Shown here piece by piece: positions 59,224 to 64,000 of a stretch of 64,000 bases of DNA. The translations under genes were made by a program, and so were the position numbers. This DNA is from Actinoplanes sp. NBRC 103695 (GTDB lineage Bacteria > Actinomycetota > Actinomycetes > Mycobacteriales > Micromonosporaceae). Location of the stretch: the NCBI RefSeq assembly GCF_030269485.1, contig NZ_BSTL01000003.1, positions 62,001 to 126,000 on the forward strand, read 5' to 3'. Numbering within the stretch: position 1 is the stretch's first letter; every line of letters starts with the position of its first letter. A model generated the notes under the pieces. That model did not search any database. It saw only the letters and a list, made by a program, of their open reading frames with translations, and was not told the origin of the DNA.

Positions 59224-60242
59224 GCCGCCTCCTGCTGTCGGCGTACCCGGCGCGCCTGCGTCGCACGTACGGTCCCGAACTGATCGCGACCATGGCCGAG
59301 ATGGCCGGCCCCGACGGCCGGCCGACCAGCGCCGACCGGCTGCGGCTGGTGCTCGACGGCCTGCGCGAGCGGTTCCGCCCACCCGTACGCCGGCCCTTCG
59401 CCCTGGTGGCGGCCGTGCTGGCACTGCTGATCGGCGGTGCCCTGGGCGCCGCCGCGGGCTCCTGGCTGGGCGCTCGCGCCTACCCGGCCCTGCCGGACGC
59501 GGCCTCGCTCGCGCACCGGGTGTTCCCGGCGACGGGAGACATCCGGCCCAGCAGCGGGCCCCACTATCTCTCGGCGGGAGAAGGCCTGCCCGACGGGACG
59601 GACGTCGGCCAGGTCGTGGCGGAGAGCCACCGGAAACTGGCCGCCGAGGGCTGGCAGACGACCGCCATCAGGCACGGCGGCATCGTGACCGGCTACACCT
59701 ACACGGCCACCAGGGACGGCGTGCGGCTCGACGTCACCTCCGCCTCCGACCGGAATCAAGGGGCACTGTGGATCGGCATGAGCGGCCAGCCGGACCGGCC
59801 CGCCGTCTACCTGCCCCTCACGGTCGCCGGCGCGCTGCTGGGACTGCTGGCCGGCTGGCTGACCGGCGTGTCCCTGTCCCACCGCATCCGCGTGTCGCGG
59901 CGCCCGGTGACGAACGCCGTCGTCGCGGCGACCGGCCTGGTGCTGGCGGTCCCGTCCGCGGCGGGTTTCGTCGCCTCGCTGCTGAGCTACCTGACCTCCG
60001 AGCGGCCGGCACCCACCGGCGGCACGCTCATCCACGAGCAGGGCTTCGCCTTCGGGCCCACCGCCGAGACCGTGCTCGCGCTGCGCCTGAACCTGCCGGA
60101 CGACTGGTCCGTCGGCGACATCCAGCAGCTGGCCCTGGGCCTGCAGCAGATGTGGGTCTGGGGTTTCGCGCTCGTCGCCGTGGCCGCCGTGCTGGCCCGC
60201 CGGAGCACCGGCGCTCCGACGCGGGACGCCCGCGCCGCCTAG
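59220..60242 (+). CDS. Membrane protein coupled to PadR
   Basis: 340 residues. Cytoplasmic N terminus LLLSAYPARLRRTYGPELIA, then TM near 62-82, an extracytoplasmic region, TMs near 195-215, 230-255 and 315-335. The N-terminal Tyr-Pro/Arg-Arg/Glu-Leu pattern and layout match the protein at 24734. GTG start within the PadR stop. Role unknown. Confidence 0.8.
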   Translation: MSRLLLSAYPARLRRTYGPELIATMAEMAGPDGRPTSADRLRLVLDGLRERFRPPVRRPFALVAAVLALLIGGALGAAAGSWLGARAYPALPDAASLAHRVFPATGDIRPSSGPHYLSAGEGLPDGTDVGQVVAESHRKLAAEGWQTTAIRHGGIVTGYTYTATRDGVRLDVTSASDRNQGALWIGMSGQPDRPAVYLPLTVAGALLGLLAGWLTGVSLSHRIRVSRRPVTNAVVAATGLVLAVPSAAGFVASLLSYLTSERPAPTGGTLIHEQGFAFGPTAETVLALRLNLPDDWSVGDIQQLALGLQQMWVWGFALVAVAAVLARRSTGAPTRDARAA

Positions 60243-60344
60243 ATCACCATCTCGCGGACGAGGCGGGTGTCACACGCCCCATCTTGACCGGATGACCCAG
60301 AATGGGGGTTCGGCCGGAGCAGGCACCGCGAGGGAAGGCGACGC

Positions 60345-60800
60345 ATGATCGCGAAACGGATCGCCGCGGTGGTGGCAGCTCTGCTGGCGGGCGCCGGGGT
60401 CGGCGCCTGCGGCAGCGCCACCGGCACCGAGTCCCGGCGCACCGAGCCGGCCGCGATCGCCCCGGCGTCCGGCAGCCGGCCCGCCACCCAGGAGCTCCGG
60501 GCGGTGACCCGGGCCGGCGCCGTCGTCCGGAACGTGCCGTCCGCCTTCCGGCTCCCGTCCGGCAGCCGGGTGGCCGACCTCTCGGACCCCAGGTCCGGCG
60601 CCTCGTTCACGCTGACCGCGCCGGACCCGGCGGCCGTGCTGTCGTTCTACCGCAGTGAGCTGCCGCGAGCCGCGTTCACGATCCTGTCCGACCGTGCCGA
60701 GGACGGCGCGACCAGCCTGGCCTTCCGCGACGCGGACGGGTGGGCGGGCGCCATCTTCGCCACCGCGCACCGGGTGACGGTCGCCGTCAAGCGTTCCTGA
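60345..60800 (+). CDS. Small lipoprotein
   Basis: 151 residues. Signal with lipobox GVGAC (Cys22), then a ~100-residue alpha/beta domain: FRLPSGSRVADLSDPRSGAS, FTLTAPDPAAVLSFYRSELP, TSLAFRDADGWAGAIF. The middle part resembles lipoproteins annotated as hypothetical in actinomycetes. GGAAGG lies 9 nt before the ATG. Function unknown. Confidence 0.75.
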   Translation: MIAKRIAAVVAALLAGAGVGACGSATGTESRRTEPAAIAPASGSRPATQELRAVTRAGAVVRNVPSAFRLPSGSRVADLSDPRSGASFTLTAPDPAAVLSFYRSELPRAAFTILSDRAEDGATSLAFRDADGWAGAIFATAHRVTVAVKRS

Positions 60801-60827
60801 CCGGCGCCGTTCCTGGCCGCCGCCAAG

Positions 60828-60875
60828 CCTGGGTGGCGCCGCTCCTGGGTGGCGTTGTTCCTGGGCGGCGCCGCC
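60828..60875. repeat. 16-bp imperfect tandem repeat, three copies
   Basis: CCTGGGTGGCGCCGCT, CCTGGGTGGCGTTGTT and CCTGGGCGGCGCCGCC follow directly on one another between two genes. Possibly a terminator-like GC tract. Confidence 0.75.
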
Positions 60876-60951
60876 GGTTTCGGCGGGACAACGACAGCGT
60901 TCTATGTGGATTAGCCTGGCGGTCTGTCGTTGACGTCGGGGGGAATCACGA

Positions 60952-62022
60952 ATGCGGCTTCGAAAGATCACACATACGGTCCTGTCGGCGGTGCTGGTGA
61001 CGGCCGTCGTCCTCACGGGTGCGGAGTCGGCCGCCGCGGCCGCCGTCGTGGGCGACACGGCCACGCCGGTCGCGCTGCCGGGCCACACCGATCTGCTCGT
61101 CAACCACGTCCGCGGTGAGCTCTATCTGGCCGGCGGCGACCAGATCGTCGTCGCCAACGGCGCCGGCATCCCGGTGCGGACGATCAGCCGTCAGACCGGC
61201 GTCTCCGGCCTGGCGCTCAGCGGCAACGGCAGGCGCCTGTACGCCGCGTTGAGCGGCGCCGGCGCGATCTCGGTGATCAACACCGTCACCCGCAGGGAGA
61301 TCCGGCGGTACCCGGTCGGCACGGCGTGCCCGGGCGACGTCGCGCTCGCCGTGGACAGGCTGTGGTTCTCCGCCTCGTGCTCGCCGGGCTCGGACGGCAC
61401 TGTCGGCGCGGTGGACCTGGCGACCGGCGCGATCACCACGTACGTCACCGGGCTGCCCACCGCCCAGGGCGCACCGCTGCTGGCGGTCGCCGACCGCGAG
61501 GGCTGGGGTGTCCGCCTGGTGGCTGCCGCCCGCGACCTGAGCGGGTCGCAGCTGCGGGTCCTCGACATCACCAGCGGCGAGCCGGACCCGGTCTGCTGGG
61601 GTCCCGGCCCGTGCGACGCCAGGATCCGCGGGATCGTGCAGGATCTGGCGGTGACCGCGAGCGGCGCCGACCTCGTCCTGGCCACCGGCGCGCAGTTCCA
61701 CCCGGTGCTGTCGGTCGTCGGCCTGGCCGAGGTTCACACCTATCCCACAGGCCCGTACCCGACGGCGGTCGCGGTGGCCGCCGACGGCCGTCTGGCGCTG
61801 GGTTCGGAGAGTCCCCGCGGCGCCGACACCGACCTCTTCGGCTTCGACGAGCGCGCCGGCGAGCCGTCGTGGACCTACGAGTTCGGCACCCGGGAGACCG
61901 CCGCCAACGACGTCGCGCCGCGCGGGCTGGGCTGGTCGGCCGACGGCAGCCGGCTCTACACCGTGGTCACGGACCGAGAAGGGGCGAGCCCGGTGCTGCA
62001 CACGCTGCTCATCGAGCCCTGA
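60952..62022 (+). CDS. Secreted beta-propeller (YVTN/YncE-like) protein
   Basis: 356 residues. Signal peptide to about 32 (AESAAAAA). The mature chain has repeated ~40-residue blades such as VSGLALSGNGRRLYAALSGA, SVINTVTRREIRRYPVG and GTVGAVDLATGAITTYVTG, as in YncE-type propellers. Two cysteine pairs are present. GGGGGGA precedes the ATG. No catalytic motif, so a binding role is likely. Confidence 0.8.
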   Translation: MRLRKITHTVLSAVLVTAVVLTGAESAAAAAVVGDTATPVALPGHTDLLVNHVRGELYLAGGDQIVVANGAGIPVRTISRQTGVSGLALSGNGRRLYAALSGAGAISVINTVTRREIRRYPVGTACPGDVALAVDRLWFSASCSPGSDGTVGAVDLATGAITTYVTGLPTAQGAPLLAVADREGWGVRLVAAARDLSGSQLRVLDITSGEPDPVCWGPGPCDARIRGIVQDLAVTASGADLVLATGAQFHPVLSVVGLAEVHTYPTGPYPTAVAVAADGRLALGSESPRGADTDLFGFDERAGEPSWTYEFGTRETAANDVAPRGLGWSADGSRLYTVVTDREGASPVLHTLLIEP

Positions 62023-62035
62023 CCGAGCCCGCAGC

Positions 62036-62139
62036 CGGGCGCGTCCTCTGACGGGCGCGCCCGAAGCTGGATCCGCCGAAGCTGGATCTGGCCGCAGCCG
62101 GGCCCGCCGCGCCGGGCGCGTCCTCTTCGGGGCGCGCCC
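62036..62139. terminator. Duplicated GC hairpin region
   Basis: CGGGCGCG/CGCGCCCG (62036-62043 / 62056-62063) and GGGCGCG/CGCGCCC (62114-62120 / 62133-62139) are two hairpins with almost the same sequence and 12-nt loops. A 15-bp direct repeat with CCGAAGCTGGATC lies between. They probably terminate the propeller gene. Confidence 0.6.
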
Positions 62140-62204
62140 TCTGCCCGGCATGATCGTTGAACGCGGTAGGTACCGCAGGTCAACGCTCAGGAGTCAGATC
62201 AGAG

Positions 62205-62753
62205 ATGCTCTCGCGTCGCATCCTCCAGCTCGTCGTCGCCGGCGCGGCCCTTGTCGCCGGACTCGGGCACGCCGTCCCGGCCGCCGCCTCGGTGCGGTAC
62301 GACCCCGCGGCGAAGTCCGGTTTCGCGGGAGCCGCGGACGTGCGGACCGCGTTCGGGTGGAGCGACGCGACGCTCGCGGCGCGGGCCGGCGGGCTGGTCT
62401 TCAACCATGACTTCTGGACGGCGGACAAGTACTCGGTCCAGTGCGGCAAGGGACCGTTCCTGGTGGAGCACCAGCGGGACTTCGGCCGGTTCGAGCTGAC
62501 CGCCGTCGTGGTCCGCGAGCCACGCCGCGGCACGCCCATCCGGTGCGGCGAGCGCCCCGGCCTGCTGGGCTTCCGGATCATCGGCCCGTACGCGGGAATC
62601 TCCGGCACCTCGGTGGCGCCGGCGGTCGGTCAGCCCTGCCCGGAGCCCCGCGGCCCCCGGATCACCAGGGCCGACCTGGTCTCCACGACCACCGGCTGGT
62701 CGTTCACCGTCAGCTCCGGCGAGGTCAGCAGGACCCTCCGAACCGGACGGTGA
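62205..62753 (+). CDS. Secreted hypothetical protein
   Basis: 182 residues from the ATG at 62205 (MLSRRILQLVVAGAALVAGL...AAAS signal). The mature part contains FGWSDATLAARAGGLVFNHD, YSVQCGKG, IRCGERPG and a third Cys, resembling small exported actinomycete proteins of unknown role. CAGGAG lies 12 nt upstream, so a weak start. An in-frame ATG at 62157 would remove signal character from the N terminus. Confidence 0.7.
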   Translation: MLSRRILQLVVAGAALVAGLGHAVPAAASVRYDPAAKSGFAGAADVRTAFGWSDATLAARAGGLVFNHDFWTADKYSVQCGKGPFLVEHQRDFGRFELTAVVVREPRRGTPIRCGERPGLLGFRIIGPYAGISGTSVAPAVGQPCPEPRGPRITRADLVSTTTGWSFTVSSGEVSRTLRTGR

Positions 62754-62869
62754 CGCCGCCGCGCCGGCCTCGGCGCGGCGGCGGCCCGGAGCGGATAGCC
62801 GGCAGCCTTCGAGCCGTGGCTGGCGCGCGTGCCGCCGGGGCGCCGTGCCGTGGGGGCGCCGTGCCGTCT

Positions 62870-63042
62870 GGCCGCCGCGTCGCAGGTGCCGGCGGTCTCG
62901 CAGATCACCCCAGTGCGACCCGACCCGCTGCTGGAGCACCGATGCCCGCCCGACGTACAGGGTGCGGCCCCGCTCGTCCCGGAACCGGTAGACGCCGGGC
63001 GACGTGGGCCCGCGCGACGACCGCCCCGAGCACCGACCTCAT
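62870..63042 (-). pseudogene. GIY-YIG nuclease relic (frameshifted and truncated)
   Basis: From the ATG at 63042 one frame reads MRSVLGAVVARAHVA. After a 2-base shift the next reads PGVYRFRDERGRTLYVGRAS then VLQQRVGSHWGDLRDRRHL. This is the N terminus of a UvrC-like GIY-YIG domain (VYRF ... LYVG ... R). Homology ends about 62873; the rest of the protein is absent. The 489-bp gap 62754-63242 holds this relic, GC-rich duplicated hairpin sequence near 62830-62870 and the ThuA promoter region. Confidence 0.65.
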
Positions 63043-63090
63043 CAGGCGATCATAAGCGGCCCGGCGATTCCGGTGAGGACGATCGGCTTT

Positions 63091-63105
63091 GTGACGTTTA
63101 GTCAC
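63091..63105. promoter_or_regulatory. Candidate operator upstream of the ThuA gene
   Basis: GTGAC-GTTTA-GTCAC inverted repeat in the AT-rich stretch 63085-63200 before the ThuA start; a second pair TTTGT-N11-ACAAA lies near 63166-63186. A CRP/GntR-like site is possible. No regulator is nearby. Confidence 0.35.
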
Positions 63106-63242
63106 CGACGGTTATCGAACTGTTACATGTTGAACTCTTGCCCGACACGTGGGCCACCACCGAAGTTTGTACAGGAAATAAACAAATCTCGATGCGGAGC
63201 CCGGATCGGGCGACCAATGTCCACCCAGGACGAGGAGATCAC

Positions 63243-64000
63243 GTGCTCCGTCGACGCCTCTACCAGCCCGGACGCGGCCCGCTCACGGCCGCCCTGCTGT
63301 CGCTCACCCTCCTCGCGACCGTCCTGATCGCCGGGCCGGCCGCCGCGCGACCCGCGGCCGCCAAGGCCCCGGCCGCCGCGGAGCCGTTCTCAGTGCTCGT
63401 CTTCTCCAAGACCGCCGCCTTCCGGCACGACTCCATCCCGGCCGGGATCGCCGCCATCCGGCAGCTCGGGACCGACAACGGGTTCACCGTCGACGCCACC
63501 GAGGACGGTGCCGCCTTCACCGACGCCAACCTCGCCAAGTACCGGGCGGTCGTCTGGCTCTCCACCACCGGAGACGTCCTCGACCCCGGCCAGCAGGCGG
63601 CGTTCGAGCGCTACATCCGGGCCGGCGGCGGGTACGCCGGCATCCACGCCGCCTCCGACACCGAGTACAGCTGGCCCTGGTACGGCGAACTGGTCGGCGC
63701 CTACTTCGCCAGCCACCCGGCCAACCAGCAGGCCACGGTGAAGGTCGAGGACCACGCCCACCCGTCCACGGCCGACCTGCCGGAACGCTGGTCCCGCTTC
63801 GACGAGTGGTACAACTTCCAGACCAACCCGCGCGGCGACGTCCACGTGCTGGCCAGCCTGGACGAGACCAGTTACACCCCGGGCGCCGGCGCGATGGGCG
63901 CCGACCACCCGACCGCCTGGTGCCGGGACTACGACGGCGGACGGACCTGGTACACCGGTGGCGGCCACACGAACGAGTCGTACGCCGACCCGCAGTTCCT
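63243..64000 (+). CDS. Secreted ThuA-domain protein (3' end outside window)
   Basis: At least 252 residues. Start GTG 63243 with GAGGAG 5 nt upstream. Signal peptide to about 38 (LTLLATVLIAGPAAARPAAA). The ThuA (trehalose utilisation) domain of the glutamine-amidotransferase-like fold follows: VLVFSKTAAFRHDSIPAGIA, VWLSTTGDVL, GYAGIHAASDTEYSWPWYGE, DEWYNFQTNPRGDV, WYTGGGHTNES. In actinomycetes these often continue into glucose/sorbosone dehydrogenase or carbohydrate-binding domains, which may lie beyond the window. Confidence 0.9.
   Translation, partial: MLRRRLYQPGRGPLTAALLSLTLLATVLIAGPAAARPAAAKAPAAAEPFSVLVFSKTAAFRHDSIPAGIAAIRQLGTDNGFTVDATEDGAAFTDANLAKYRAVVWLSTTGDVLDPGQQAAFERYIRAGGGYAGIHAASDTEYSWPWYGELVGAYFASHPANQQATVKVEDHAHPSTADLPERWSRFDEWYNFQTNPRGDVHVLASLDETSYTPGAGAMGADHPTAWCRDYDGGRTWYTGGGHTNESYADPQF

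Overview
The window is about 70% G+C chromosomal DNA with strong G/C third-codon bias, frequent GTG starts, many 1-26 bp gene overlaps, LC7/DUF742/Ras-like conservon genes, PadR, XRE and NarL regulators, and sugar ABC operons without their own ATPase. This points to an actinomycete. The gene set fits Micromonosporaceae (Actinoplanes and relatives), but that placement is inference, because no rRNA or marker gene is present. I see no tRNA, rRNA, CRISPR array, origin or complete insertion sequence.

Layout. 1-6.3 kb: the end of a ferredoxin-NADP reductase gene, then a secreted M6 metalloprotease and a secreted GH78 alpha-L-rhamnosidase. 6.3-8.5 kb: a divergent flavin monooxygenase / GntR-TetR fusion regulator pair with GTAC-rich palindromes. 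8.5-9.6 kb: a decayed LysR/SDR remnant flanked by inverted and direct repeats. 9.6-12.4 kb: a NarL response regulator with two adjacent membrane kinase-like proteins, one apparently degenerate. 12.6-22.2 kb: secreted proteins, SDR, hydrolase, a LAL-type regulator, a flavin monooxygenase, a MOSC-reductase-ferredoxin fusion and a methyltransferase. 22.2-24.7 kb: a rifamycin phosphotransferase (rph) preceded by a rifamycin-associated element (RAE). 24.7-30.8 kb: a membrane protein with a leaderless promoter, an aldo/keto reductase pseudogene, an XRE regulator divergent from an SDR, a methyltransferase and a PNPOx-like flavoprotein.

30.9-36.6 kb holds an MprAB-like two-component system and a PadR-ABC ATPase-FtsX permease operon whose promoter carries a perfect 14+14 bp palindrome. 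36.6-44.5 kb holds an SDR/TetR pair, 3-hydroxybutyrate dehydrogenase, hydrolase, a sugar ABC importer (binding protein and two permeases) and a lipoprotein PQQ-type sugar dehydrogenase. 44.7-49.8 kb is a conservon: a kinase-less membrane sensor, then CvnA-like kinase, roadblock protein, DUF742 protein and small GTPase, each start overlapping or close to the preceding stop. 49.8-50.4 kb is a non-coding stretch with 68-bp tandem repeats and hairpins. 50.4-54.5 kb has an MFS transporter with an extra C-terminal domain divergent from a two-component system.

54.5-64 kb holds a cysteine-rich lipoprotein, a 1227-residue subtilase, a second PadR/membrane-protein pair, small secreted proteins, a GIY-YIG nuclease relic and the 5' part of a secreted ThuA-domain protein.

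Overall this is an accessory, environment-facing chromosome-arm region: secreted hydrolases, sugar uptake, antibiotic inactivation and many sensor/regulator pairs, with at least three decayed genes (LysR/SDR, AKR, GIY-YIG) recording local deletions.
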